The notes below the pieces were generated by a model that saw only the letters and a program-made list of their open reading frames with translations, made no database searches and had not been told where the DNA came from. A DNA stretch of 64,000 nucleotides from Azorhizobium oxalatiphilum (lineage in GTDB: Bacteria; Pseudomonadota; Alphaproteobacteria; Rhizobiales; Xanthobacteraceae): NCBI RefSeq assembly GCF_014635325.1, contig NZ_BMCT01000003.1, forward strand, positions 186,001-250,000, read 5' to 3'. Position 1 is the first letter of the stretch; every line of letters starts with the position of its first letter. Positions 29,182-38,686 of the stretch are shown here, piece by piece. Made by a program: the position numbers and the translations under genes.

Positions 29182-31179
29182 TCAGGGCGCGGCGCTGGCC
29201 TTGATGGTGAAGGCCGAGAGCGCCTCGACCGGATCGTCGCTGCCCAGGAAGCCACCCATCAGATCGACCCAGGTCATGGGCTTGTTGGGGGTCAGCGTGA
29301 TGGTGAGCGTGCCGGGCGCCTTCACGAACGCCGCCACCGCTTCGCCCACCGCCTTGGCGTCGGGCATGGCGTTGGCGATCTCGTCGGTCGTCTCGGTGAT
29401 GGTGGCGATCACCTCCGTGCGCAGCTCCTCGGGGGCCACGCCCATGAGCTCCGCCTGCTGCTTCAGCATCAGTTCGCCGATGCCGAGATTGGTCACGGCA
29501 ACGGAGATCGGGCCGATCTTCGAGGACAGGAACGTCTCCTGAAGCGTTTCGGGCTTCTCCAGCGCACTCTTCGGCAGTTCCGTCACGCTGGCGGCGATAC
29601 GGGTGGCGAAGGCCTTCTCCAGCTCGAACGCAAACGGTGCGAAGGTGAGCGTGCCGTCGGCATAGCGCATGTCGAGCTGGGCCGAGATGGTGCCCTCCTT
29701 CATGCCGGTGGCGGCGAGATAGGAGAAGGGCTCGCCGTCCTCGGCCGAGATCGGGCCGGTGATCTTGTCCAGCTTGATCGACACGCGGCTCGGGACGAGG
29801 CCGACGAAATCGCCCCAGGTCACGCTGGTCTTCTCGATCTTGATCTGGCCGCCGGTCTCCTCGTGCGGAGCCACGAGACCCTCGATCTCGAAGCCGGCCA
29901 TGGCCTTGAACATGCCGAGGCTGGTGGCCACGTCCGGCTTGTCACCCTGCAGCAGGGTGGCGGCCGAGGTCTGAAGCAGGTCGCCCATGGACAGGCCCAG
30001 CAGGGCGAGGCGCTTGAACACCACCGGCTTCTTGTCGCTGGTGGAGCCAGTGACGCCGTTCAGCTCCATCACGTCGAGGCGGCCGTTGCTGAAACCCTTC
30101 AGCGACATGGACTCGATCTTGGAGGCGTCGTTCTTCTCGGTCAGGGACACGTCCTTGACCGTGATGTCACCGATGGCGATGCCGTTCAGCATGTCGGCCA
30201 TCACCGCGAGCAGCTTGGCGCTCTGCTGCGGGTCATGATCGACGCCCTTCTGGGCCAGCGCGGTCAGTTCGTCCAGGCGGGCGAAGGACAGCTTGGCCGG
30301 GTCCACCGCAATCCGCTCCAGCGACATGCTGCCGAAGTTGGACAGCGTGCCGTTCTCCTGCTTCAGCGTGTAGGCGCCGGTGGTAATGCGGGCATAGACC
30401 GGCTGCGGGCCGGTGGTGGGCGGCGTGGCGTCGGTCAGCGCGCGGATCGGGCCGGTATCGACGCCGGAGCTGCGCAGGTTGACCATCTCGCCATTGAGCG
30501 TGTTGGTCTTGTCGCCGTCCTTCACCTTGGTGGTGTAGGCGACCTTGTCGATGGCGATTTCGGCGACACGGCCTTCCGCGATGCCGGAAGCCTTGAGGCC
30601 GCTATAGGTCACGTCCATGGGCTGGACAGCCTTGTCGGCGGGGGTGCCGGCCTTGGCTTCCAGATGGGCGGTGAACTGCGGCACGGTGAAGCTGTCGGCG
30701 CGGATGCCGGCGAAGCGGACCAGCGCCTCGCGCATCGCCGGCTGGCTGCCGTTGCCGGCCGGGACGGGCTGCAGGCGGTCGGGACCCTGGTAGTTCTCGA
30801 TGCGCACCTGCGGCATGGAGTAGGTCAGCACCGTATCCGTGCCCACGATGCCTGTGGCGGTCACGGACAGGCCGCTGAACTCGATGGCGCCCGCCTGGAC
30901 GGTACCCCCCGACGGCGAGGTGACGCCCTGCGCCGTGAACTGGTCCGCCTTGATGGCGTTGCCGCCGGACGTGATGTCGATGCCTTTCACCGTCAGCACG
31001 CGGCCTGCGAGCGTGAAGCCTACGTCCTTGTAGGTCGCCGTGGCGCCCTGCTGGCGCAGCGTGGCGAACAGGGCCTCGACGTCGCTCTTGGCGCGATACT
31101 GCACGTAATAATTGAAGCCGAAGTATCCCCCGATCCCCAGTACCGCCAGCACGACGACACCAATTGCGACCTTCTTCAT
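29182..31179 (-). CDS. Large membrane-anchored periplasmic protein, function unknown
   Basis: 665 residues from ATG 31179, with GGTGGAGG at the right distance; an earlier ATG at 31194 is less likely. One N-terminal hydrophobic segment (KKVAIGVVVLAVLGIGGYFG) is followed by a long soluble part rich in beta-strands with paired patterns like LTVKGIDITSGGNAIKADQF and TVKDVSLTEKN. The overall look is of the YdgA/DUF945 or AsmA-like kind, but no motif settles it. No catalytic residues are recognised. It is divergent from maeB, 160 bases away, and ends at a strong terminator. Likely an envelope protein facing the periplasm. Confidence 0.65.
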   Translation of the reverse strand: MKKVAIGVVVLAVLGIGGYFGFNYYVQYRAKSDVEALFATLRQQGATATYKDVGFTLAGRVLTVKGIDITSGGNAIKADQFTAQGVTSPSGGTVQAGAIEFSGLSVTATGIVGTDTVLTYSMPQVRIENYQGPDRLQPVPAGNGSQPAMREALVRFAGIRADSFTVPQFTAHLEAKAGTPADKAVQPMDVTYSGLKASGIAEGRVAEIAIDKVAYTTKVKDGDKTNTLNGEMVNLRSSGVDTGPIRALTDATPPTTGPQPVYARITTGAYTLKQENGTLSNFGSMSLERIAVDPAKLSFARLDELTALAQKGVDHDPQQSAKLLAVMADMLNGIAIGDITVKDVSLTEKNDASKIESMSLKGFSNGRLDVMELNGVTGSTSDKKPVVFKRLALLGLSMGDLLQTSAATLLQGDKPDVATSLGMFKAMAGFEIEGLVAPHEETGGQIKIEKTSVTWGDFVGLVPSRVSIKLDKITGPISAEDGEPFSYLAATGMKEGTISAQLDMRYADGTLTFAPFAFELEKAFATRIAASVTELPKSALEKPETLQETFLSSKIGPISVAVTNLGIGELMLKQQAELMGVAPEELRTEVIATITETTDEIANAMPDAKAVGEAVAAFVKAPGTLTITLTPNKPMTWVDLMGGFLGSDDPVEALSAFTIKASAAP

Positions 31180-31339
31180 GCGTGCTACCTCCACCGAATC
31201 ATCTTCTGGGAATTCATTAAGCCAGTCCTGTTACGCCTCGAAAACGCCATCCCAACTCGTGACATCCCGTTTCGTGGGGGATAGGTTGCCGCCCCGAACG
31301 GTGGGACCGTGGCAGATAAAGAGAGGCTTGGGGACGGAC

Positions 31340-33631
31340 ATGGCGTCAAACATGTCGAACATATCCGAGGATCTGAAATCCGGAGCGCTTGTCTATCATC
31401 GCATGCCCCGGCCTGGGAAACTCGAAATCCAGGCGACCAAGCCTCTTGGCAACCAGCGAGACCTCGCGCTGGCCTATTCTCCCGGCGTCGCCGCCGCCTG
31501 TGAAGCGATCGTCGCCGATCCGCTCCAGGCCGCCGAGCTGACCACCCGCGCGAATCTCGTGGCCGTGGTGTCCAACGGCACCGCCGTGCTGGGCCTCGGC
31601 AACATCGGCCCGCTGGCCTCCAAGCCGGTGATGGAAGGCAAGGCCGTCCTGTTCAAGAAATTCGCCGGCATCGATGTGTTCGACATCGAGCTGGCCGCCA
31701 CCGAGATCGACCATCTGGTGGAGACGGTGGCCGCGCTGGAGCCCACCTTCGGCGGCATCAACCTTGAGGACATCAAGGCCCCCGAGTGCTTCGAGGTGGA
31801 GAAGCGCCTGCGCGAGCGCATGAAGATCCCGGTCTTCCACGACGACCAGCATGGCACCGCCATCATCGTCGGCGCCGCCGTGCGCAACGCGCTGGAGATC
31901 GGCAACCGCAAGATCGAGGACCTGAAGATCGTCGCCTCCGGCGCGGGCGCGGCGGCCATGGCGTGCCTCAACCTGCTGGTGACGCTCGGCGCCAGGCGCG
32001 AGAACATCTGGGTCTGCGACATCGAGGGCGTGGTCTATGAGGGCCGCGAGACCCTGATGGACCCCTACAAGGCCGTCTACGCCCAGAAGACCGATGCCCG
32101 CACCCTGGGCGAGGTCATCGACGGCGCGCACATCTTCCTCGGCGTATCCGCCGGCGGTGTGCTGAAGCCGGACATGGTGGCGCGCATGGCGGATCGTCCG
32201 CTCATCCTCGCGCTCGCCAACCCGACCCCGGAAATCATGCCGGAAGAGGCCCGCGCCGTGCGGCCCGACGCCATGATCTGCACCGGCCGCTCGGACTTCC
32301 CGAACCAGGTCAACAACGTCCTGTGCTTCCCCTACATCTTCCGCGGCGCCCTTGATGTCGGCGCGACCGACATCAATGCCGAGATGAAGATGGCGGCGGT
32401 GGAGGCCATCGCGGCGCTCGCCCGCGAGACCCCCTCCGACGTGGTGGCCCGCGCCTATGGCGGCGAGACCCGCTCGTTTGGCCCGGACAGCATCATTCCC
32501 TCGCCGTTCGATCCGCGCCTCATCCTGCGCATCGCGCCGGCGGTGGCCAAGGCGGCCATGGATACCGGCGTCGCCACCCGGCCCATCGCCGATTTCGACG
32601 CCTATCTCGACAAGCTCGACCACTTCGTGTTCCGGTCCGGCTTCATCATGCGCCCCCTGTTCGCCCGCGCGAAGCAGGACAAGAAGCGCGTGATCTATGC
32701 CGAGGGCGAGGACGAGCGCGTGCTGCGCGCGGCGCAGGCGGTGGTGGAAGAGGGCATCGCCCGTCCCATCCTCGTTGCCCGCCCGAGCGTGCTGGAAACC
32801 CGTCTCCAGCGCTTCGGCCTGTCCATCCGGCCGGGCCAGGACTTCGACGTCGTCAATCCGGAAGATGATCCGCGCTATCGCGACTTCGTGCGCTCGTACA
32901 TCGAGATCGCCGGCCGTCGCGGCGTGACGCCGGATGCCGCCCGCACGCTGGTGCGCACCTCCTCCACCGTCATCTCGGCGCTCGCCGTGAAGAAGGGTGA
33001 GGCGGACGCCATGCTATGCGGCATCGAGGGGCGCTTCTCCCGCCACCTGCGCCATGTGCGCGACATCATCGGCCTCGCGCCGGGCGTGCGCGAGCTGGCG
33101 GCGCTCTCGCTGCTGATCACGCCGAAGGGCAATTTCTTCATCTGCGACACGCAGGTGCAGACCGAGCCCACGGCGTCCGATCTGGCCGAGATGACCATCC
33201 TTGCCGCTGCCCATGTCCGCCGTTTCGGCATCGAGCCGAAGGTGGCGCTGCTGTCGCATTCCAACTTCGGCAGCAACGACACCGCCTGCGCCCGTCGCAT
33301 GCGGGGGGCGTACGAGCTTCTGGCCGAGCGCGCGCCAGAGCTGGAAGTGGACGGCGAGATGCAGGCGGAAGCCGCCCTGCTGCCGGACATCCGCGAGCGC
33401 ATCTACCCGCATTCGCGCCTGTCAGGCGTGGCCAACGTGCTGGTGATGCCGGATCTGGATGCGGCGGACATCGCCTACAACATGATCAAGGTGCTGGGCG
33501 ATGCTTTGCCCGTGGGCCCGATCCTCATGGGCACGGCGCGGCCGGCCCATATCCTCGGCCCGACCGTCACCGCCCGCGGCATCGTCAACATGACCGCCGT
33601 GGCCGTGGTGGAGGCGCAGAGCGAGCTCTGA
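31340..33631 (+). CDS. maeB: NADP-dependent malic enzyme with phosphotransacetylase-like C-terminus
   Basis: 763 residues. The N-terminal malic enzyme part has [37 protein letters not shown], the metal and substrate site [37 protein letters not shown] and the Rossmann segment [14 protein letters not shown]. From about residue 430 a phosphotransacetylase-like domain follows ([56 protein letters not shown]). This fused MaeB form decarboxylates malate to pyruvate with NADP; the PTA part is regulatory, sensing acetyl-CoA. The ATG at 31340 has only a weak site (GGGGAC). A terminator follows. Confidence 0.95.
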   Translation: MASNMSNISEDLKSGALVYHRMPRPGKLEIQATKPLGNQRDLALAYSPGVAAACEAIVADPLQAAELTTRANLVAVVSNGTAVLGLGNIGPLASKPVMEGKAVLFKKFAGIDVFDIELAATEIDHLVETVAALEPTFGGINLEDIKAPECFEVEKRLRERMKIPVFHDDQHGTAIIVGAAVRNALEIGNRKIEDLKIVASGAGAAAMACLNLLVTLGARRENIWVCDIEGVVYEGRETLMDPYKAVYAQKTDARTLGEVIDGAHIFLGVSAGGVLKPDMVARMADRPLILALANPTPEIMPEEARAVRPDAMICTGRSDFPNQVNNVLCFPYIFRGALDVGATDINAEMKMAAVEAIAALARETPSDVVARAYGGETRSFGPDSIIPSPFDPRLILRIAPAVAKAAMDTGVATRPIADFDAYLDKLDHFVFRSGFIMRPLFARAKQDKKRVIYAEGEDERVLRAAQAVVEEGIARPILVARPSVLETRLQRFGLSIRPGQDFDVVNPEDDPRYRDFVRSYIEIAGRRGVTPDAARTLVRTSSTVISALAVKKGEADAMLCGIEGRFSRHLRHVRDIIGLAPGVRELAALSLLITPKGNFFICDTQVQTEPTASDLAEMTILAAAHVRRFGIEPKVALLSHSNFGSNDTACARRMRGAYELLAERAPELEVDGEMQAEAALLPDIRERIYPHSRLSGVANVLVMPDLDAADIAYNMIKVLGDALPVGPILMGTARPAHILGPTVTARGIVNMTAVAVVEAQSEL

Positions 33632-33673
33632 TCCGGCGGCGCGCTCTGGCGCCGTCCGGTTCTGGATCAGCGA

Positions 33674-33706
33674 AAGGCCCGGCAGCGATGCCGGGCCTTT
33701 TTCTTT
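33674..33706 (+). terminator. Intrinsic terminator after maeB
   Basis: AAGGCCCGGCA (33674-33684) pairs with TGCCGGGCCTT (33689-33699) across GCGA, then TTTCTTT. It begins 43 bases after the maeB stop. Confidence 0.93.
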
Positions 33707-34053
33707 GCGCGGATGCCGTGGGTTAAGGGGCGAGGGGGTACCGGGAAAGGGCGGTCCTGAGGATAGGGGGCTCAGGGGCGCGCGGCCTTGGTGATGGCAT
33801 GACGGCGGCGGTGGGGCGGTGCAGGAACCGGGCGGCAGACGCCTGCGACAGATGGGCTTACCGGCTTACCCATTCTTTTCCAGTTTGATACTTTTAATCC
33901 AAGTCGTAAGTATTTCTTACTATGTAATGCGACTGTTTTATATTCATTTGTTCTTGAATGTGTTCCTACCTCCCGCCGACATGATGTCGGTGTCCCTTTC
34001 CGGGTCTGCGCCCATATGATGTGCGGCGCCTGCCCTCCCTCGAGGAGGGGCAT
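33707..34053. promoter_or_regulatory. AT-rich leader upstream of the unknown gene at 34054
   Basis: From about 33880 the sequence changes to AT-rich. A nested inverted repeat is visible: AGTCG (33902-33906) with CGACT (33930-33934), and inside it GTAAG (33906-33910) with CTTAC (33916-33920) across TATTT. Such a structure could be an operator or an RNA hairpin; no promoter consensus is clear. A strong ribosome site GAGGAGGGG sits before the ATG of the next gene. I see no coding gene in this stretch. Confidence 0.45.
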
Positions 34054-34854
34054 ATGGTCGACTATATTAAATCGACGCTCATCAAAACATTGGTGGTTCA
34101 ACGCACCGAGAGCAGCGGCGCGACCGGGAGCGAGGGCGCGGCGGCGGTTCCGCAACCCAAGCCGATGAGCAAAGAGGAAAGAGAGCAGTTCTTCGCCGAG
34201 GGGCGGGAACGAGCGCAACTGATACTAAGCGATAGCCTCGCACGCTTGAAGGCTTCTCGTGTCTTCATGCAAACGGTCATCGAGAATTTTTCGACGCTTG
34301 GTGGTCCTGCGAGGGCAAGCACGGCGATCGACTTTGATCGGCGTCTTGAGCGTATGATCGCCAGCTATGATAAGCCGCAGAATTCTGCGGTGCCGGATAT
34401 CGTGGCCAGGGCGGCGGAATTGCACATTGCGAATATTAGAGGTGTGGACTCGCTCATTCATAGCGTACTTACATATAATATAGCGTTGTCGTTTGTTGAG
34501 GGTGTAGCCAAAAGTGAAGGCGCACTTAATCATGAACTGGAAACCGTGACGGATCCGGATGATCTGCAGGCATTGCGCAGAATATCTGAGGATATGAATT
34601 TGTTTATGGATAAATTTGAACCTATTGTTGAGGTTTATCCAGGTCTTATGGAGTATGAATTAAGTAACATTAGTGATTTATATGTCATTGAAGGCGAAAT
34701 TATAAATAAAAATGAAGACGGAACATATGGGTTTGGTGTTTTTTCCGTAAAAGATAAGGTGACTGGGGATATTTATTGGAATCATGATGGTGGCGGTGTG
34801 GCTATATACCATGGACCTTTCGGTGAGCGGATTGAAGTGACGTTGCATACGTAA
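34054..34854 (+). CDS. Unknown protein in an AT-rich patch
   Basis: 266 residues from ATG 34054, preceded by GAGGAGGGG. I do not recognise a family. The first 45 residues are low-complexity (SSGATGSEGAAAVPQPKPMS), then a long helical region with coiled-coil-like spacing (EEREQFFAEGRERAQLILSD), and an acidic C-terminal part ending in beta-strand-like sequence (DIYWNHDGGGVAIYHGPFG). No signal peptide or membrane segment. From about 34370 on the codons are clearly AT-rich compared with all neighbours, while the first third is not. That points to horizontal origin, perhaps with a mosaic front end. A bidirectional terminator lies 130 bases past the stop. Confidence 0.75.
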   Translation: MVDYIKSTLIKTLVVQRTESSGATGSEGAAAVPQPKPMSKEEREQFFAEGRERAQLILSDSLARLKASRVFMQTVIENFSTLGGPARASTAIDFDRRLERMIASYDKPQNSAVPDIVARAAELHIANIRGVDSLIHSVLTYNIALSFVEGVAKSEGALNHELETVTDPDDLQALRRISEDMNLFMDKFEPIVEVYPGLMEYELSNISDLYVIEGEIINKNEDGTYGFGVFSVKDKVTGDIYWNHDGGGVAIYHGPFGERIEVTLHT

Positions 34855-34987
34855 AGCCATTTCAATCCCACCTAGCGAAGGCGCCCTGCACGTATTATTA
34901 AATAAGCGCCGTATCAGTGACGACGAAGTCGCTGAGGGTAAGGGTGCGGATGGCTTCGAGTGGAAGCGATGCGATCTTCCGTCGTAC

Positions 34988-35017
34988 AAAAAAGGCCCGC
35001 CTTCCGGCGGGCCTTTT
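34988..35017. terminator. Bidirectional terminator between the unknown gene and the esterase autotransporter
   Basis: GGCCCGCC (34994-35001) pairs with GGCGGGCC (35006-35013) across TTCC; it is flanked by AAAAAA on the left and TTTT on the right, so it works on both strands: for the gene ending at 34854 and for the minus-strand gene ending at 35065. Confidence 0.92.
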
Positions 35018-35064
35018 GTCTTTGGGGCGGGCGAGACAGCCGGGCATGGCCCGGCCGTTCCGGA

Positions 35065-38000
35065 TCACCACGTATACTTCAGGTCCAGCGAGAACAGCTG
35101 GGCGGCGACATTGTCCGAGAGCTGGAGCTCGTAGCGGGTGCCGACCTTCAGGTTGGCGTCCTGCTGGGCCGAGAGGCCCGCCGACAGCACGCCGATGTTG
35201 CGGCCGAAGCCCGTGCTCTCCACCGTGAAGGGCGCCGCCGGGGCGCCGATCAGGCCGGCGGTGGTCGAAACGCTGGTGTCGCCGAAGTTGTAATAATAGC
35301 GGGCGCTGAATTCCGGCGTCAGGCTGAAGGTGCCGGCATCGAGCACGCTGGCGAGGCGCAGGCCGATGGACGGCATCATCAGATCCATGGTCTGCGACCC
35401 CACCACGAGGCCGGCGGAACCGGCGCCGCTTTCGGTGAAGCCGCTGTGGGTCAGGTGGTACCAGTCGAAGCCGACGCTGGGCTCGAACGAGACCTTGCCC
35501 ATGTCATAGACGCCGCCGGCCTTCAGCGAGGCGGTCACGTCATTGCCGTCCGGCGAGGCGGTGGCGGTGCGGCTGAGGGCGCCGAAGGCGAGCGTGCGGC
35601 TGCTGGAATAGTCCGTGTAGGCATAGGCCAGCGTGCCATCGAGGAACAGGTTGCCGTGCTGGAGCGAGCCGTAGAGCGAAGCCTGGTAGCTGTCCGCGCT
35701 GCTGCGGCCGCCGAGGCCCGGATCGGTCTCGAACATGCCATAGCCGAAGCTGAAGCCGGCCAGACCGTTGCCGAAGCTCTTGTCCATGCCGAGCAGCACG
35801 CCGAGGCCCTGCATGTCGGTGGCGCCCTGGCCGCCGATATTGGCCGGGCCGCCCATGACGCGAGTCCAGGCCGAGACGCCGGTCTCACCCGTCGTGCCGG
35901 CCGGAGCCGGCTGCATGCGGGCGAGCGCCGAGGAGGCATCCTGGAACAGGCCGCCGATGCCGGAATTGTCCGGGCCGAAGGACAGCGGCGTGGCATCGCC
36001 ACCGGCACCGGTGCGGCCGGAGCGGCGGGCCGACATGCGGTCCTCCAGCGCGCGGGTGAACTGGCCGCGCTGGATGGCGTCCGCCGTGGTCAGGCTGCCG
36101 AGCGCGGCGCCGGAAAGCTGGTCGAGCGCATTGGCGCCGGCCGCATCCGTCACCGTGGTGTCGAGGCCATAGAACACGTTGTCGAGGTCGCCCTGCGCGG
36201 TGGTGCGATAGGCGGCGTTCAGGTGCTGGGCGACGGCCAGCTGGTTGGCGGTGCGCGCAGGCGCCGCGAAGTTGCGGGCGAAGTGCACGGTGGCGGTGTT
36301 GCCGCTGTAGGTCAGCCACTCCGCGAGGAAGGGGCTGGCGTCCACCACGCCGTCATAGGCACCGGAGAGGGCACCGTCCGAGGTGGCGAAGGTGAAGCTC
36401 TGGTTGGTGATCTTGTCGGTGGGATCGGTGACGATCTGCACGTGACCGTCGAGATTCATGGTGCCGGTGACGACGAGGTGGTCGGCCTTGTCGTTGTCCA
36501 CTTCCAGCTGATAGACGCCCGCGTCCGTGAAAGTGACGTTGCCGTCGATGGTCAGCGTGCCGATGGAGTTGCCGGGGGCCAGCGTGCCGGCGATGAAGAT
36601 GCCGCCCGCGCGCCCGTCCGTGCTCACCGCGCCGGGGGCGGAGGTGAGGATGGTGCCGGAGCCGCCGAGGATGGCGCCTGCGGCCACGTCCATGCGGTAG
36701 GTGATGTAGGCGTTGGTGGTGTTGATCTTCAGCGTGCCGGCGCTGACCGTGGTGAGCTGGCGGCCAGTCGTGGAGATGGCCTCCGTCAGGCCGAGCGTGT
36801 TGGCGGTGGTGTCCATGGTGGAGCGGAAGTCCACCGTGCCGGTGCCGGTCTTGGTGATGTTGCCGTCGCCGCTGATGGTGTTGCCGGTGAGCGTGAACAC
36901 GGCGCCCTGCTGGGCATCGAACGTGCCGCCGGTGGCGTTCACCTGCACGTTGCGCTGCATGGCGAAGCTGCTGCTGGCGGAGATGGCGCCGCCGTTCAGC
37001 GTCAGCAGGCCCGACACCGCGCCGAGATTGGCGTCGGAGGAGATGCGCACGGTGCCGGCGTCGATGCGGGTGCCGCCGGTATAGGTGTTCTGCCCGCTGA
37101 TGGTGAGCACGCGCTCACCCTGCTTGATCATGGATCCCGAGCCGCCGATGGTGCCGGCGAAGGTGCGGTCGCGGATCTCGATGTTCGCCACATAGGGATT
37201 GGTCAGCGAGACCGCCGCGCCCAGCTCCAGCCAGTCGGTGTTGGTCGCGTATTGCGCGATCATCTCGTGGGCTTTGGTGGTGGGGTGGAATTCGTCCCAG
37301 AACAGGAAGTTGCCCACGGTCGCCGCCGAGCAGCCGTTGGTGTACTCGCCGCTTTCCCCGTCCACGCAGTTATGGACCGCATCGGTGAAGCCATAGGCGG
37401 TGGGGTTGGCCTGAACCTCGGCCAGCAGCGCGGCGGCGTCGATGACGACGATGCGGGTGTTGGGATTGGCCGCCGAGAATTCGTCCTGAAGATTGTAGAG
37501 GGCGACCTTCAGGTCGCGGTTGGTCTGCTTCACATTGGTGCTGAGCACCGCCCGCTGGTCGCTGGGCAGGGTGGAGAATTTCGGCGTGGTGCTCACGTCG
37601 GCGACGGTTGGCACATAATAGGTCGCGCCGTTCTGCGCGATGTCGGAGCGGCCGTTGATGGCGCTGTTGATCTTGCGCAGGTCCGCCGGGACGTTGGTGA
37701 TGATGGTGTCGTGGGCGGGGAACAGGGCAGCGAGCTTGGTCGCGTTGTTGAACAGGGTGGACCAGCCGCTGGTGTCCTCGACCGACTGCCGGAAATTGTT
37801 GCCGCCGATCCAGAAGGTGATGAGAGGCTTGTTGCCGTAGTTGGAGGCGGAGAGCTGGGCGGTGCCGCCGATGCCGAGGAAGCCGGAGGTGCCCGTCACC
37901 TTGTCGGTGAACTGCCCGACCTGCTGCTCAAGGTGCTGGATCAGCAGGCTGACGGTGGTGGCATAGGCGGGGCCAGTGACCGCGCCGCCCCAGGCCAGGT

Positions 38001-38262
38001 TGCGGTCGGCATTGTAGGGCAGGTTGTTGATCGCCGAGAGATACTCGACCCAGACCTGTCCGTTCGAGAAGTGGCCGTTGTAATACAGCGGGCCCTTGGG
38101 GAATGTCGGCAGGTACCAGACATTGGTGCGGGCATAGGTGCGCCCCACGTCGGACAGGCTGTCGCCCAGGCTCCACAGCGAGGTGTAGGTCGGCGCGGCC
38201 GTCTGTGCGAAGGCGGTCGAGGACAGGAGCGCCAGGGACAGCGCTGCGAACACGGAACGCAT
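35065..38262 (-). CDS. Autotransporter with N-terminal GDSL/SGNH esterase passenger
   Basis: 1065 residues, GGAG before ATG 38262. Signal peptide 1-20 ends SSTAFA-Q. The SGNH hydrolase follows: SLGDSLSDVG with nucleophile Ser35, the asparagine block FWIGGNNFRQ, and WDEFHPTTKAHEMI with Asp323 and His326. Residues about 360-700 are beta-helix passenger repeats (TFAGTIGGSGSMIKQGERVL; TLAPGNSIGTLTIDGNVTF). The last 280 residues are an autotransporter beta-barrel ending DLKYTW. Compared with EstA-type esterases, the beta-helix insert is long. It would display a lipase or esterase on the cell surface. Substrate unknown. Confidence 0.93.
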   Translation of the reverse strand: MRSVFAALSLALLSSTAFAQTAAPTYTSLWSLGDSLSDVGRTYARTNVWYLPTFPKGPLYYNGHFSNGQVWVEYLSAINNLPYNADRNLAWGGAVTGPAYATTVSLLIQHLEQQVGQFTDKVTGTSGFLGIGGTAQLSASNYGNKPLITFWIGGNNFRQSVEDTSGWSTLFNNATKLAALFPAHDTIITNVPADLRKINSAINGRSDIAQNGATYYVPTVADVSTTPKFSTLPSDQRAVLSTNVKQTNRDLKVALYNLQDEFSAANPNTRIVVIDAAALLAEVQANPTAYGFTDAVHNCVDGESGEYTNGCSAATVGNFLFWDEFHPTTKAHEMIAQYATNTDWLELGAAVSLTNPYVANIEIRDRTFAGTIGGSGSMIKQGERVLTISGQNTYTGGTRIDAGTVRISSDANLGAVSGLLTLNGGAISASSSFAMQRNVQVNATGGTFDAQQGAVFTLTGNTISGDGNITKTGTGTVDFRSTMDTTANTLGLTEAISTTGRQLTTVSAGTLKINTTNAYITYRMDVAAGAILGGSGTILTSAPGAVSTDGRAGGIFIAGTLAPGNSIGTLTIDGNVTFTDAGVYQLEVDNDKADHLVVTGTMNLDGHVQIVTDPTDKITNQSFTFATSDGALSGAYDGVVDASPFLAEWLTYSGNTATVHFARNFAAPARTANQLAVAQHLNAAYRTTAQGDLDNVFYGLDTTVTDAAGANALDQLSGAALGSLTTADAIQRGQFTRALEDRMSARRSGRTGAGGDATPLSFGPDNSGIGGLFQDASSALARMQPAPAGTTGETGVSAWTRVMGGPANIGGQGATDMQGLGVLLGMDKSFGNGLAGFSFGYGMFETDPGLGGRSSADSYQASLYGSLQHGNLFLDGTLAYAYTDYSSSRTLAFGALSRTATASPDGNDVTASLKAGGVYDMGKVSFEPSVGFDWYHLTHSGFTESGAGSAGLVVGSQTMDLMMPSIGLRLASVLDAGTFSLTPEFSARYYYNFGDTSVSTTAGLIGAPAAPFTVESTGFGRNIGVLSAGLSAQQDANLKVGTRYELQLSDNVAAQLFSLDLKYTW

Positions 38263-38624
38263 GACAATACTCCAAAGCACAAGGGTTCGCGCTCCCGCCG
38301 AAAAGCCAGAAGCGCGCCCAAAATCAAGGTTTGGAGGGTCGAATAAGGCTGTGTCTAAGCCTGAGATGTTCTGCGCACAGGCAGAACGGTTCTCACGCTA
38401 TACGTATGCAGCCAAGCCCCCACCACGAAGCATTTTACGCAATGGAGTTATATGAGTACCGTTCCAGAGTGCAAAGATGGCGGCGTGAGGGAAGGACAGC
38501 TTCGCGACAGCCAGACGGTAATGCGGTGTCAGGTCGCACATGACCCGAAGATGCAACAGGTGTTGCGGGTGCTGGATTTTGGCTTTTCTGCAACACCCGC
38601 GCCTGTTTGCGCGAGGCAGAAATA
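38263..38624. promoter_or_regulatory. Promoter region of the esterase autotransporter, with an inverted repeat
   Basis: This 360-bp gap is AT-richer than its surroundings. GTTCTGC (38368-38374) and GCAGAAC (38381-38387) form an inverted repeat with a 6-base spacer, about 106 bases upstream of the autotransporter start, and GAACGGTTC overlaps its right arm (38384-38392). These look like an operator for a dimeric regulator; which one is unknown. I see no gene here. Confidence 0.45.
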
Positions 38625-38660
38625 AAGACGGCCCGGAGCGTATAGGCTCCGGGCCGTCTT
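38625..38660 (-). terminator. Terminator after the MHS transporter gene
   Basis: AAGACGGCCCGGAGC (38625-38639) and GCTCCGGGCCGTCTT (38646-38660) are a perfect 15-bp stem with loop GTATAG. Read leftward it is followed by TTATTT. It lies just beyond the minus-strand stop at 38687. Confidence 0.88.
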
Positions 38661-38686
38661 ACTAACATTTGTTATGCGAGGAAGCG

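Noticed and set aside
33772-34218. Minus-strand frame across the AT-rich leader
   Set aside because: No domain, overlaps the plus-strand gene front, no ribosome site.
34960-38346. Open frame of 1128 codons on the plus strand opposite the esterase autotransporter
   Set aside because: Repeats on the other strand make a long frame; translation is low-complexity and lacks domains. The minus-strand autotransporter explains the region.
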